Shown in pieces: positions 8,932-17,555 of a DNA stretch of 64,000 nt; the stretch's first letter is position 1; the number at the start of each line of letters is the position of its first letter. Position numbers and translations under genes: made by a program. Origin of the DNA: Phycisphaeraceae bacterium (lineage in GTDB: Bacteria; Planctomycetota; Phycisphaerae; Phycisphaerales; UBA1924); contig CP075368.1 in assembly GCA_019454185.1 (NCBI GenBank), positions 3,017,649-3,081,648 of the forward strand. The letters run 5' to 3'. The notes beneath the pieces are model-generated. The model was not told the DNA's origin. It did not search any database and was given only the letters and a program-made list of their open reading frames with translations.

Positions 8932-10263
8932 CTACCCGCGGAACCTTCTCACCACCGCCGTGTCGTTCTGTCCGCCGAAGCCGAAGGAGTTGGAGAGGCA
9001 GACCTCGACGCCGCCCTGCGGGTTCAGGTCTCGTGCCGCGTTCGGCACGTAATCCAGATCGCACTCCGGGTCCGGCTCGGAGAGGTTCATGGTGGGGGGG
9101 ACGATGCCGGTCTTGATGGCCATGACGCAGGTCATGAGTTCGACCGCGCCCGCGGCCTGGATCAGGTGCCCGAGCATGCTCTTGACGGAGCTGAAGGGGA
9201 TCTTCGGGGCCATGGGGCCGAAGACGCCCTTGACCGCGGCGGTCTCGATCGCGTCGTTCTCCTGCGTTCCGGTGCCGTGCGCAGAGATGTAATGAACGCC
9301 GGGACGACCATCGGGGCCGGGCTCGCGCGGGTCGATCCCCGCCTGCTTCAGTGCCTGCCTCATGGTGGCCTGGGCACCCTTGCCGTCGGGCTGGATGTCG
9401 GTGATGCGAAAGGCGTCGGCCGATGAGCCGAAGCCGGCGATCTCGGCGAGGGGCGTCGCGCCGCGTGCCTTGGCGTGTTCGAGATCTTCAAGCACCAGCA
9501 TCCCCGCGCCCTCGCCCATGACGAAGCCGTCGCGGTTCTTGTCGAAGGGGCGTGCGGCGGTTTTGGGCGAGTCGCTGCGCTTGCTCATCGCGGTGAGGCG
9601 GATGAAGCCGGTCATGCCGAGCGGATGGATCATGGAGTGGGTGCCGCCCGCGAGCATGACGTCGGCGTCGCCGCGCTTGAGGATCTCGAAGGCCTCGCCG
9701 ATGGCCTGCGTGCTCGCGGCGCACGCGGTCATGCAGTTGTACGCGGGCCCGCGGAAACCGAAGGCGTGTGCGAGGTGCGAGAGGGCCATGTTGGGCTCCT
9801 GCTCGTGCTCGTGGTGGGGCTCCATGCGCCGTCGCGCGGTCGAGGCCCACACGCCGGAGTCGATCGTGCGGGTCTCGGCGTTCCAGCCGGCCATCTGCAT
9901 GGCGGCGTAGTGCGAGAAGTCGTGGGGGCCCTCACCGGAACCGAGGTACATGCCGGCGCGGTAGGGCTTGGCCATGTCGCGGGGCTTGAACGAGGCCTGG
10001 CGAAGGGCCATCGACGCGGCGGCGAGCGCGAAGCGCGAGTTCCGCGCCGCCGCCGAGAAGGGTGAGGCATCGTCGAGATACTCGGCGAGGTTGATGGGCG
10101 GGGCTTGTGCCGCGAAGTTGGTGACGAAGGTGGAGGCGTCGAAGTGTGTGACGGGCCCGATGCCGGAGTCTCCGTTGAGGAGGCGCGACCAGACGCCCTC
10201 GAGCGTGGTGCCGAGCGGGGTGACCCATCCCATGCCGGTGATGACGATGCGGCGTTGGCCCAT
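8932..10263 (-). CDS. fabF: Beta-ketoacyl-ACP synthase II (FabF type)
   Basis: A 443-residue condensing enzyme that elongates acyl-ACP with malonyl-ACP in fatty-acid or related acyl chain synthesis. It begins RRIVITGMGWVTPLGT. The catalytic triad is complete: Cys181 in TACAAST, His329 in SAHGTGTQ and His366 in MLGHLIQAAGA, with FabF-like spacing between the two His. The C-terminal NSFGFGGQNDTAVV is also typical. It is the last gene of a three-gene minus-strand operon (30 nt after the GxxExxY gene) whose first gene encodes a ketosynthase-like protein lacking these residues. It may therefore be the active half of a heterodimer rather than the housekeeping FabF; no acyl-carrier-protein gene is nearby. 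Confidence 0.92.
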   Translation of the reverse strand: MGQRRIVITGMGWVTPLGTTLEGVWSRLLNGDSGIGPVTHFDASTFVTNFAAQAPPINLAEYLDDASPFSAAARNSRFALAAASMALRQASFKPRDMAKPYRAGMYLGSGEGPHDFSHYAAMQMAGWNAETRTIDSGVWASTARRRMEPHHEHEQEPNMALSHLAHAFGFRGPAYNCMTACAASTQAIGEAFEILKRGDADVMLAGGTHSMIHPLGMTGFIRLTAMSKRSDSPKTAARPFDKNRDGFVMGEGAGMLVLEDLEHAKARGATPLAEIAGFGSSADAFRITDIQPDGKGAQATMRQALKQAGIDPREPGPDGRPGVHYISAHGTGTQENDAIETAAVKGVFGPMAPKIPFSSVKSMLGHLIQAAGAVELMTCVMAIKTGIVPPTMNLSEPDPECDLDYVPNAARDLNPQGGVEVCLSNSFGFGGQNDTAVVRRFRG

Positions 10264-10293
10264 CGGACGTTGTTCCTCGGTTGCGAGTCTCGA

Positions 10294-10920
10294 TCACTCG
10301 AAGTCGGCGGTGTTGCCGTCGGGGGCGTCGCCCTCGTCGTCGTCTTCGTACTCCTCGTCGTCGCCTCGCATGGCGTTGAGCTTGTCGGGGTTGAGGACGC
10401 GGACGAGTCCGTCCTTGAGCCGTCGCTCGCAGAAGTTGATGATGAGACCGAGTTCGAGGTCGGCGGCGCGGAGCTGTGCGCGGACCGCGCTGCGCTCGTA
10501 GGAGCCGATCTCGCCGGGGCGGGCCATGAGATCGACGACGAAGCGGTCTTCGACGTAGAGGTCCGCGGTCGCGGAGCCGACCTTCTCGCCGGCGTAGACG
10601 ACGTCGAAGGCGTGGTTGAGTTTGAACTTGAGCCCGGCCTTGGTCATCTCGGCCTTGAGGGCGTTGACGTAGCACGACTCATCGAAGCCGGGGCCGAGCG
10701 CCTTGTGGACCTCGATCGCGCAGCCGATGACGCGCCGGCTCATGTCGGTGAGGTTGGGGTCGAGCTCGGAGAGCGGCATGCCGCGGCGTTCGCCGCCTCG
10801 CTCGCCACCGTCGCGTCTGTGGCCGCCATGCCCGCCATGGCCTCCGTGTCCGCCGTAACCGCCCCCGTCGCGGCGTCCGCCGCCGCCCCTGTGTGAGTGT
10901 CCGCGATTCTGCTCGTACAT
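10294..10920 (-). CDS. GxxExxY protein with Gly/His-rich N-terminal tail
   Basis: A 208-residue protein from ATG 10920. The core, from about residue 50, reads IGCAIEVHKALGPGFDESCY and carries the family signature G-F-D-E-S-C-Y, followed by LGLIINFCERRLKDGLVRV. GxxExxY proteins are a widespread family of unknown role with a PD-(D/E)XK-nuclease-like appearance. Two features are odd: a ~48-residue N-terminal tail rich in Gly, His and Arg (GGHGGHGGHGGHRRDGG), and an acidic C-terminal tail (GDDEEYEDDDEGDAPDG). It lies inside a ketosynthase operon, 38 nt after one ketosynthase-like gene and 30 nt before the other. Confidence 0.85.
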   Translation of the reverse strand: MYEQNRGHSHRGGGGRRDGGGYGGHGGHGGHGGHRRDGGERGGERRGMPLSELDPNLTDMSRRVIGCAIEVHKALGPGFDESCYVNALKAEMTKAGLKFKLNHAFDVVYAGEKVGSATADLYVEDRFVVDLMARPGEIGSYERSAVRAQLRAADLELGLIINFCERRLKDGLVRVLNPDKLNAMRGDDEEYEDDDEGDAPDGNTADFE

Positions 10921-10958
10921 GCCGTGAACTCCCTGTTCGAAGAGATGAGTAGTGACCC

Positions 10959-12293
10959 TTACACGGCTCCCAACACGAGAGCCGCGTTCTGTCCGCCGTT
11001 CGATGAGGTGCAGACGAGCACCTTTCTGAGTTGTGCCGCCCGCGTGGGCGCGGGGCCGGCGTGGAGGCCTTCGGAGGCCCTTCCGGTGTGGAGGCGTGCC
11101 GGGAGCATCTGCTGCTCGATGCACATGGCCGCGATGCCGACACGGACCGCGCCGTCTCCCGCGAGATTCTGCCCGAGTTGCGGGGAGAGTGTCGCGAGTT
11201 CGATCGATGCGAGCCGATCGCCGAAGACTTCGCGGAGCGCCTCGGCCTCGGCGCGATCCATCCACGGGACGCACGCCGCGAGGGGGAAGATCGCGTCGAT
11301 CTCATCGGGCGTGCAGTGTGCGGAGTCGAGCGCGGCCTGGATCGCGTATCGGAGCCCGTCGCTCGGGATGGTCTGGTCTTTGGCGAGGGGTGGCACCGAG
11401 GGCGGGCCGGACTGGGCCGCGCCGAAGCCGAGGAGTCGTGCGTGCATCTTCACGCCGCGTGACGCGGATGCGTGTTCTTCTTCGAGGATGAGGATGCCGC
11501 CCGCTTCGCCGGGGAGACCGCCCGGTGAGGCGTCGTCGTAGGGCCTTGCGAAGGCGAGGGGGTCCGCATCATGCGGCGCGTCGGCGAGTCGTCCGGAGAC
11601 GATCATGCGCGACATGCCCATCATGGAGATGCGGGACTCGGCCCCGCCGCTGAAGCAGAGGTCCGCGGCGTCGCGCTCGATGACGCGGGCCGATTCTCCG
11701 ATCGAGAGCAGGCCGCTGGCATCCTGGCAGGTGATCGTGTTGCTCGGCCCTTCGCACCCGTGCAGGATGGTGACGTGGCAGGCGAGCATGTTCGGGAGGT
11801 ACTTGAGCATCCAGAGCGGGGGGAGGTTGTTCATTCCCGTCGAGCCCCACTGGCGGATATCCACCTCGCCGTCCGCGCTCTTGGAGGTGGAGAGGGCGGC
11901 GGCGAGTTCGGGGGTCTCGGCGGAGATAAGCCCCGCGCCGATGTGGCACCCCATGCGCTCGGAGGGGTAGGTCATGCCGCTCTGTGCATCCTCGCCGAGT
12001 GCGGCCCGCGTGATGAGCCCGGCATCGGCGACGGCGATGTGGGCGGCGCCGACGGCGATCTCGATGTCGCGGGCCATGACCTTGACGGCCTTGCGGTAGT
12101 GCTTGGGGACGAAGTCTTTGGCGGAGAAGTTCTTCACCTGTGCGCCGAGGCGGCAGGAGAACCCGTCGGCGTCGAAGGCGTCGATCGGAGAGATGGCGGT
12201 CGCGCCGGAACAGAGGCCGGCCCATGTGGCGTCTTTGCCGATGCCGTAACCGGTGACCAGCCCGATTCCCGTGATGACGACTCGTCGTGACAT
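10959..12293 (-). CDS. Ketosynthase-like protein lacking the catalytic triad (chain-length-factor-like)
   Basis: A 444-residue protein from ATG 12293 with the condensing-enzyme fold: SRRVVITGIGLVTGYGIG at the start and TSSNGGQNAALVL at the end. Alignment by eye puts Asp191 (codon 11721-11723, in TITCQDASGLLS) where the catalytic Cys should be. The first His region reads PLAACVPWMD instead of SAHGTG, and the second reads LGQNLAGDGA instead of LGH...AGA. All three active-site residues are thus replaced, so condensation is unlikely. By analogy with KS-beta / chain length factors, it may dimerise with the intact ketosynthase at 8932-10263. It is the first gene of the operon. Confidence 0.85.
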   Translation of the reverse strand: MSRRVVITGIGLVTGYGIGKDATWAGLCSGATAISPIDAFDADGFSCRLGAQVKNFSAKDFVPKHYRKAVKVMARDIEIAVGAAHIAVADAGLITRAALGEDAQSGMTYPSERMGCHIGAGLISAETPELAAALSTSKSADGEVDIRQWGSTGMNNLPPLWMLKYLPNMLACHVTILHGCEGPSNTITCQDASGLLSIGESARVIERDAADLCFSGGAESRISMMGMSRMIVSGRLADAPHDADPLAFARPYDDASPGGLPGEAGGILILEEEHASASRGVKMHARLLGFGAAQSGPPSVPPLAKDQTIPSDGLRYAIQAALDSAHCTPDEIDAIFPLAACVPWMDRAEAEALREVFGDRLASIELATLSPQLGQNLAGDGAVRVGIAAMCIEQQMLPARLHTGRASEGLHAGPAPTRAAQLRKVLVCTSSNGGQNAALVLGAV

Positions 12294-12525
12294 GCCGCGG
12301 CCTGTGGTCCAGAAAGAGGTGCGTCCAAGGGGCCCTGTGTGGCAAGGGCACGGGTAGAACCGAAGGGAACCCAGCGCCGTGAATCGCAGAGGATCACGAT
12401 CGCTGTCGATCATAGTCCCGGCGGACTCGTCCCAGTCGAACGAGCACGCGGTACATTGGCCTGCTTGGATTCCCAATCTCCTTTGGGCGTCACACGGAAG
12501 AGATGATCGCACCGGGAGGCAAGGC

Positions 12526-13956
12526 ATGCATAAATCAATGCTTCACAGATGTTTACGATTCGCTGTGGTGGTGTGGGCGGTCGCTTTCGGTGTGTTTGTC
12601 TTTGGCGCGGCACAGGCCAGGGGGCAGGAATCGACCGCCGATACGGGTGGAGCCGCGGTGCCGATCCCGGAGACGCCGGTCGGGGAGCAGTTGCGGTGGC
12701 TTCTGTCGGTCTTCTCCGGCGCGCCCGCAGAGGTGGAGAGTGCGGGGGGGGTGGGGGGGCGGCTTGCGGATTCGTTCAAGGAGGCGATTGCGCCCGAGGT
12801 TCTGGCCCGCCAGCTTCAGATGGTGACCACGTCGATCCTGGAGGGGGGGCCGACGGTGCTGGAGTCGATCGGTCCGGGGATGGATGCGCACTCGATCTCC
12901 GGGCGCTTGCGGTCGGAGGCGAACGGGGTGGTGCTGGCATTCCGCTTGGCGGTCGATCCCGAGACGGGGTTGATCACGCTGATGTCGAACCGGGTGATCC
13001 CGGGGAGCGGGAAGGACGCCGCGGCATCGTGGGAGGTGCTGTCTGAGCGCGTGGGCGGGCTGCGTGGGACGGCGAATCTGTATGTGGCTCGTGTCGAGCC
13101 GGATGGATCGTTCGCGCCGCTTGCTTCGGTGAACCCGGGTGCGCGTCTGGCGATCGGCTCGACGTTCAAGTTGTATGTGCTTGGCGCGCTGGCGGAAGAG
13201 GTGCGAGACGGGCGGCGGCGATGGGACGAGCCGCTGGCGATCCGGGATGCTTTGAAGTCGCTGCCGAGCGGGGTGATGCAACTGGACCCGGAGGGGACGG
13301 AGCACCCGCTCTCGGAGCATGCGCTGAAGATGATCTCGGTCTCAGACAACACGGCGACCGACCACCTGGTGCTGCTGCTCGGCCGCGAGCGCGTTGAGGC
13401 GTTCATGGTCGGGCTGAACGGTGATCCTGCGCGGAACACGCCCATCCTCACGACGCGCGACATGTTCGCCATGAAACTCGGCGCGGATCGCACGCTGCCC
13501 GATCGCTATATCGCGGCGGATGTCGCGACCCGGCGGGCCATGCTCGCCGAGGGGGGAGAGGTGGCGAGCGCGGTGCCGAGCTTGATCGCGGCGGCGATGT
13601 GGAAGGCCCCGGCGTGGATCGACACGCTCGAATGGTTCGCGACGGCGGAGGAGTGCGGTGCCGCGATCGTGGCGGTGGATGCGCTCTCAAAGTCGCCGGA
13701 GAATGAGCCGGTGTCGAAGGCGTTGCGGGCCAATCCCGGCATCCCGTTCGACCGATCGATCTGGAGATCGATCGCGTACAAGGGTGGGTCGGAGCCGGGC
13801 GTGCTGAACCTGACGTGGCTGGTGGACCGGGTGGATGGGGCGCGGTTTGTGCTGTCGGTGGGGTGGAACGACCCGAAGGCGGAGGTCGATCTGAACACGC
13901 TGATCGATCTGGCGGGACAGGGGTTCGGGCTGCTGGCCAATGCCCCGCCAAAGTGA
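12526..13956 (+). CDS. Exported class A beta-lactamase-like serine hydrolase
   Basis: A 476-residue protein starts at ATG 12526 behind GGGAGG at 12514-12519. It has a signal peptide (VVVWAVAFGVFVFGAAQARG) ending near residue 30. An N-terminal ~150-residue domain resembles the small domain found before the hydrolase in LpqF-like proteins. The hydrolase has all three penicillin-recognising motifs: STFK (Ser212/Lys215), SDN (Ser273) and KGG (Lys419). A true resistance enzyme usually carries Glu166 in an omega loop and is about 290 residues long; I could not place that Glu, and the long N-terminal domain argues for a cell-envelope hydrolase or transpeptidase-related role. It is divergent from the ketosynthase operon. 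Confidence 0.82.
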   Translation: MHKSMLHRCLRFAVVVWAVAFGVFVFGAAQARGQESTADTGGAAVPIPETPVGEQLRWLLSVFSGAPAEVESAGGVGGRLADSFKEAIAPEVLARQLQMVTTSILEGGPTVLESIGPGMDAHSISGRLRSEANGVVLAFRLAVDPETGLITLMSNRVIPGSGKDAAASWEVLSERVGGLRGTANLYVARVEPDGSFAPLASVNPGARLAIGSTFKLYVLGALAEEVRDGRRRWDEPLAIRDALKSLPSGVMQLDPEGTEHPLSEHALKMISVSDNTATDHLVLLLGRERVEAFMVGLNGDPARNTPILTTRDMFAMKLGADRTLPDRYIAADVATRRAMLAEGGEVASAVPSLIAAAMWKAPAWIDTLEWFATAEECGAAIVAVDALSKSPENEPVSKALRANPGIPFDRSIWRSIAYKGGSEPGVLNLTWLVDRVDGARFVLSVGWNDPKAEVDLNTLIDLAGQGFGLLANAPPK

Positions 13957-14026
13957 ACGCTCCAACTGACCGCAATCACGTGACAGCGTCACTGGCCTGA
14001 GTCGCAGACGAATCACCTAATGCCCC

Positions 14027-14386
14027 TCAGTTCACCACTCGTCCCACATCGCCCGCCGCGAATCGTTCACCACACTCCGGACAAGCGCAGGCCCTGTCCC
14101 CCAAGCCCTCAAGTACGTAGCCACATGTTTCGCAACGCCCTCGACGTCCGCCCCGCGCCGCGCGTCGACATATCGGAGCGATCATTACTCCGAATCCCGC
14201 GACTGCGACGGCCAGCGTCCCTCCTCCGGAGTACAGCGCTGTCCGCAGATCGCCAGTCACAAGCCAGAGACAGATCCCGACAGCCACACAAGCAACATAC
14301 GACGACGCGACGAACACAAGTAACCATCGCCTGAGCAATCGTAGAGCGAAAGCATCAAGCTTTGTGCGTTGTGGCGAGTGGCTCAT
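14027..14386 (-). CDS. Small membrane protein with C-terminal zinc-ribbon
   Basis: A 119-residue protein from ATG 14386 with two hydrophobic segments (LLVFVASSYVACVAVGICLW and TLAVAVAGFGVMIAPI). A rubredoxin-like zinc ribbon follows: CETCGYVLEGL and, 14 residues on, CPECGERF. Short membrane proteins ending in such a 'C..CGY.L.GL...CPECG' ribbon are common in planctomycetes and have no assigned role. It starts three bases after the stop of the gene at 14390, so the two are probably co-translated. The region is noticeably less GC-rich than its surroundings. Confidence 0.7.
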   Translation of the reverse strand: MSHSPQRTKLDAFALRLLRRWLLVFVASSYVACVAVGICLWLVTGDLRTALYSGGGTLAVAVAGFGVMIAPICRRAARGGRRGRCETCGYVLEGLGDRACACPECGERFAAGDVGRVVN

Positions 14387-14389
14387 GTG

Positions 14390-15277
14390 TCACGGCGGGC
14401 ACGGGTAGTTGGAATCTTCAATACACAGGTTCAGTGCACATGTATACATGTCCGCATTGAAGCCGTGAATGTTTGCGTAAGTGTAGAATCCGAATGAACC
14501 AAGAACCAAGACACCGCAGCCACCCACACACAATGGTGCTGCAGGGCCACATGCAATCCCACCAAGACAGACCGCGAGTCCGCCAAGACCAGCACCACCA
14601 GACTTGAGAGCATCCTCAAACGCATCGTCCCTAGCGTCCTTTGTACACTTGCAGTACCTACCGAATGCTGTGTTGGGATCAACGCCGCTGCAAACGCTAA
14701 TAGCGCCCAAATCCTCGATAAACGGAGCACCCCAGTACCCCAGTGAATCTTGCGCCGCCTCGACCGTGTCGTGCTCGCTCAATGGCAGGAAACGAGAACA
14801 AGAAAGCGGCGCGCCTTCGCTAGACATGTAGTTTATGTCGGTGACGAGAGCCAAGATAACGCCCGAGTAGTTCGTGTTTGTGGTTGCCACAAATATCCCG
14901 AACCAGTTGCGCACGGAAACCAGTCCGTAGGTTTGAGCCTCTGAATCAGAGATATCGATCGCGGGCACATCATGGCGTTCCACGACGTTGCACGCACCTA
15001 TGGGCGTCGCCGTACCGGTGAAGTCTCGCGTATCGAATGCGAACATATCATATGAATCGCTTCCGAGCGGAACGAGACCGAGGCTTGAGCGACGCATACG
15101 GAAGGGCGAGCCGCTCAGCTCAGTGTAAAACTCTCCCAGCCACGCCAGTGAATCGTGCGCTGCACTGGGAACAGGATCAGGCCCACTTACCCCTCCCGAT
15201 GGCTGGGAATAGGTCGAACGTGCAAAGGCCGATACGAAGACGAAAAGAACGATGAGCGGCAGGCGTATGTTGCACAT
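14390..15277 (-). CDS. Secreted Cys-rich hypothetical protein
   Basis: A 295-residue protein. The start at ATG 15277 is favoured by GGAGG five to six bases upstream; another ATG four codons earlier overlaps that site. The signal peptide is CNIRLPLIVLFVFVSAFA. The body contains aromatic-rich segments and a glycine/cysteine-rich hydrophobic stretch near residues 230-265 (LAVCLGGIACGPAAPLCVGG), with paired Cys also in YCKCTKD and CALNLCIED. No family is recognised, and there is no dockerin tail. Base composition is near 50% GC in places, against about 65-70% in neighbouring genes, consistent with recent acquisition. Confidence 0.65.
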   Translation of the reverse strand: MCNIRLPLIVLFVFVSAFARSTYSQPSGGVSGPDPVPSAAHDSLAWLGEFYTELSGSPFRMRRSSLGLVPLGSDSYDMFAFDTRDFTGTATPIGACNVVERHDVPAIDISDSEAQTYGLVSVRNWFGIFVATTNTNYSGVILALVTDINYMSSEGAPLSCSRFLPLSEHDTVEAAQDSLGYWGAPFIEDLGAISVCSGVDPNTAFGRYCKCTKDARDDAFEDALKSGGAGLGGLAVCLGGIACGPAAPLCVGGCGVLVLGSFGFYTYANIHGFNADMYTCALNLCIEDSNYPCPP

Positions 15278-15397
15278 GGTGTCCTCCATGGGGTTAGCAG
15301 ACCCCGTTGATGCCGTCCACCGTATCAAGAGTTCTCTGGCGTGTCAAGCCCGGTTCTCTGGCCAGAAACCCCCTGCTTCGTCGATAATCCTCTCAAC

Positions 15398-16012
15398 GTG
15401 CGCTTCCGCATCACCACCACCGTTGCGCCCATACTCGACCCCGGCTGGCTCTTCCTGCTTGCCGGCGTGGTGATCATCGGCGCGACCATGCTGATCCCCG
15501 CTGCGGACGACCTGGCGGAGGCGCGCTGGCAGCGCGAGCGGGCCCTGACGCAGGAGCGGCGACGCCAGGAGCGGCTCGAGAACTACCAGAGGTATCTCGA
15601 CGCGCTCGAACGCGGGAATCCGCGCCTGGCGCTCTCGCTGGCGGCTTCGGAACTGAACATGATCCCCGTCGATCGCGACCCCCTGCCCGGCATGCCGCGC
15701 GGCATGGCGGACAGCGCGACGATCTTCAACGCCCTGGAGCCACCCCCGATCATCTGGGCGGAGCGGCCCCTGCCCGATTCCATCCTTTATAGATGGACCA
15801 CGAACGATGCGAAGCGTCTGTGGCTGATCGCGGGGGGGGCGTTGGCGTGTTTCTGCGGGTTGCTGCCGGCGGCGCGTCCCCGGCGTGAGATCGATGCGAG
15901 CGGCTCCGGCACGGGTAGCCGCTCGGGGCGGGCGCGGGCGCAGGTTGAGACCAAGCCCGTTGTCGGGGGCGGGGCGGCTTCGCGCCGGCGACCGTCGAAC
16001 AATGCCGCATGA
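15398..16012 (+). CDS. Membrane protein with coiled-coil, upstream of rnpA
   Basis: About 204 residues from GTG 15398; a GTG at 15341 is possible but would add a non-hydrophobic tail. There is a membrane segment near residues 14-30 (WLFLLAGVVIIGATMLI), then a charged helical stretch rich in Arg/Glu (ARWQRERALTQERRRQERL) that looks like a coiled coil. A second membrane segment follows near residue 155 (LWLIAGGALACFCGLLPAA), then a basic tail. The stop overlaps the rnpA start (ATGA at 16009-16012), so the two are translationally coupled. Family unknown. Its place just before rnpA is where rpmH would normally be. Confidence 0.65.
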   Translation: MRFRITTTVAPILDPGWLFLLAGVVIIGATMLIPAADDLAEARWQRERALTQERRRQERLENYQRYLDALERGNPRLALSLAASELNMIPVDRDPLPGMPRGMADSATIFNALEPPPIIWAERPLPDSILYRWTTNDAKRLWLIAGGALACFCGLLPAARPRREIDASGSGTGSRSGRARAQVETKPVVGGGAASRRRPSNNAA

Positions 16013-16452
16013 CCGGCGGCCCATCTTCGCGTGACCCTTCGGCGGCCGGACCAGTCGGCGGGCTCAGGTTGCGCCGGAGCCAGCGGCTGTCCAAGGCGAA
16101 CGACTTTCGTGCGATTCTGCGAGGGAAGCTCTCGAAGCCGGCGGGGCCGCTGGTGGTGTATGCGCGGGCGAGCGAGGCGGGGAGCCATCGGATCGGGCTC
16201 TCGGTGGGGAGGCGGGTGGGGAACGCGGTGGTTCGCAACCGGGTGAAGCGTCTGCTCCGAGAGGCGTTCCGGCATGTCCAGCACACGATGCCGCGGACGC
16301 GCGCGGGGCTTGCGCTCGACCTGGTGATCGCGGTGCGCCCGCACGCCGCGCTCGATCGCGTGGAGTATGAGCGTCTGCTGTTGCAGGCGGGTGCGAAGCT
16401 GGTTTCTGAGATCGACCGGCGGGTCGCTCGATCGGAGGGGCGCGATGGGTGA
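16009..16452 (+). CDS. rnpA: Ribonuclease P protein component
   Basis: A 147-residue basic protein that binds the RNase P RNA and helps cleave the 5' leader of tRNA precursors. Visible family features are [11 protein letters not shown] near the start, the signature [13 protein letters not shown] and conserved basic residues throughout. An N-terminal extension of ~20 residues precedes the usual start, but the ATG overlaps the upstream stop. It overlaps yidD by eight bases, the usual rnpA-yidD order. Confidence 0.93.
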   Translation: MTGGPSSRDPSAAGPVGGLRLRRSQRLSKANDFRAILRGKLSKPAGPLVVYARASEAGSHRIGLSVGRRVGNAVVRNRVKRLLREAFRHVQHTMPRTRAGLALDLVIAVRPHAALDRVEYERLLLQAGAKLVSEIDRRVARSEGRDG

Positions 16453-16741
16453 TCGCCCGCCGTGGACGGTCGGGATGAGGCGGCTGGCGATCCTGCCGCT
16501 GGAGGGTGTGATCTGGATCTACCGGGTCACGCTCTCGCCGCTGATCGGGAGGCAGTGTCGGTTCGAGCCGACGTGCAGCCGGTACGGGCTGGAGGCGTTG
16601 CAGGAGCACGGTCCGCTGCGCGGGTCGGTGATGACGGCGAGGCGGGTGTTGCGGTGTCACCCGTTTGCGAAGGGTGGGTACGACCCGGTGCCGCCACATT
16701 CGGAGGGATCGGGGCGTGGTGCGGGCGGGCCTCGGGGGTGA
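16445..16741 (+). CDS. yidD: Membrane protein insertion efficiency factor
   Basis: A 98-residue protein starting at ATG 16445 inside the end of rnpA. The family signature is clear: [20 protein letters not shown], then [12 protein letters not shown] and [15 protein letters not shown], with the conserved Cys residues. YidD assists YidC-dependent insertion of inner-membrane proteins. The downstream yidC usually found in this cluster is absent; a TetR gene follows. Confidence 0.93.
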   Translation: MGDRPPWTVGMRRLAILPLEGVIWIYRVTLSPLIGRQCRFEPTCSRYGLEALQEHGPLRGSVMTARRVLRCHPFAKGGYDPVPPHSEGSGRGAGGPRG

Positions 16742-16854
16742 GTCGCTGGGGGTGAGTCGCTGGGGGCATAAGTCTTGGAAGTGTGTGTGTTCTGCTGGTA
16801 AGCACTCGCTAAACTCCATGCAGCACTGAGGTAGGGTGGATTCTGGAGGGTCCG

Positions 16855-17523
16855 ATGAGCCGACTGCCCGCGGCAAAGCGACGTGAGCAGCTTCTGGATG
16901 CCGCACTCGATCTGTTCGCCCGGCACGGGTACGCGCGGGCGACGACGTCGGAGCTGGCGAAGGCCGCGGGCGTGACGGAGCCGATCATCTATCGCCACTT
17001 CTCTTCGAAGAAGGATCTGTTCATCGCGCTGGTGGAGCGGACGGGCGAGCAGACGCTGGAGCAATGGGCCCAGGATCTGAAGACCGCGCCCGACCCGGGG
17101 GAGCGGCTGCGCCGGATCATCGGCGACAACCCGATGGTCTCGGCGCGCGGGCGGATCGCGTATCGCGTGCTGCTTCAGTCGATCACGGAATCGGATGACG
17201 AGCAGATCCGTGCGGCGGTGAGCAACCACATCCGGTCGGTGCACGCGTTCCTCGTGAAAGAGGTGATGCGGGCGCAGGAGGGGCATCGCGTCACGGGGCG
17301 ATACTCGGCGGAGATCCTGGCGTGGCTCTTGATCCACATCGGCATGGGCTACGGCGTGGTGACCGCGCTCGGCGTTGAGCGACACGGGTTCGACGAGTCG
17401 GGCGCGCACGTGCAGGAGATCATCACGCGCCTGCTGGTCGGCAAGGGTGAGAGCAAGCCCGGCGAGAGCAGGCCCGGCGAGAAGAGCGGGGATGCGCCGA
17501 AGTCTGAGCCGCCGAAGGCGTGA
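16855..17523 (+). CDS. TetR-family transcriptional regulator
   Basis: A 222-residue protein from ATG 16855 behind GGAGGG. The N-terminal helix-turn-helix is typical: EQLLDAALDLFARHGYARAT, AKAAGVTEPIIYRHFSSKKD. The C-terminal ligand domain (residues about 75-195) is helical. The last ~25 residues are a Lys/Ser/Pro-rich tail (GESKPGESRPGEKSGDAPKS) made from a GES(K/R)PGE duplication. It stands alone, convergent with the methyltransferase-like gene, so its target is unknown. A short tandem duplication (TGAGTCGCTGGGGG) lies upstream at 16739-16766. Confidence 0.88.
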   Translation: MSRLPAAKRREQLLDAALDLFARHGYARATTSELAKAAGVTEPIIYRHFSSKKDLFIALVERTGEQTLEQWAQDLKTAPDPGERLRRIIGDNPMVSARGRIAYRVLLQSITESDDEQIRAAVSNHIRSVHAFLVKEVMRAQEGHRVTGRYSAEILAWLLIHIGMGYGVVTALGVERHGFDESGAHVQEIITRLLVGKGESKPGESRPGEKSGDAPKSEPPKA

Positions 17524-17555
17524 GTGGGGGAGTGGGGAAGGCAGGGCGTGGCTGT

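Noticed and set aside
12526..13956. Calling the serine hydrolase an antibiotic-resistance beta-lactamase
   Set aside because: The three motifs are present but the length, extra N-terminal domain and unplaced omega-loop Glu do not support a resistance call.
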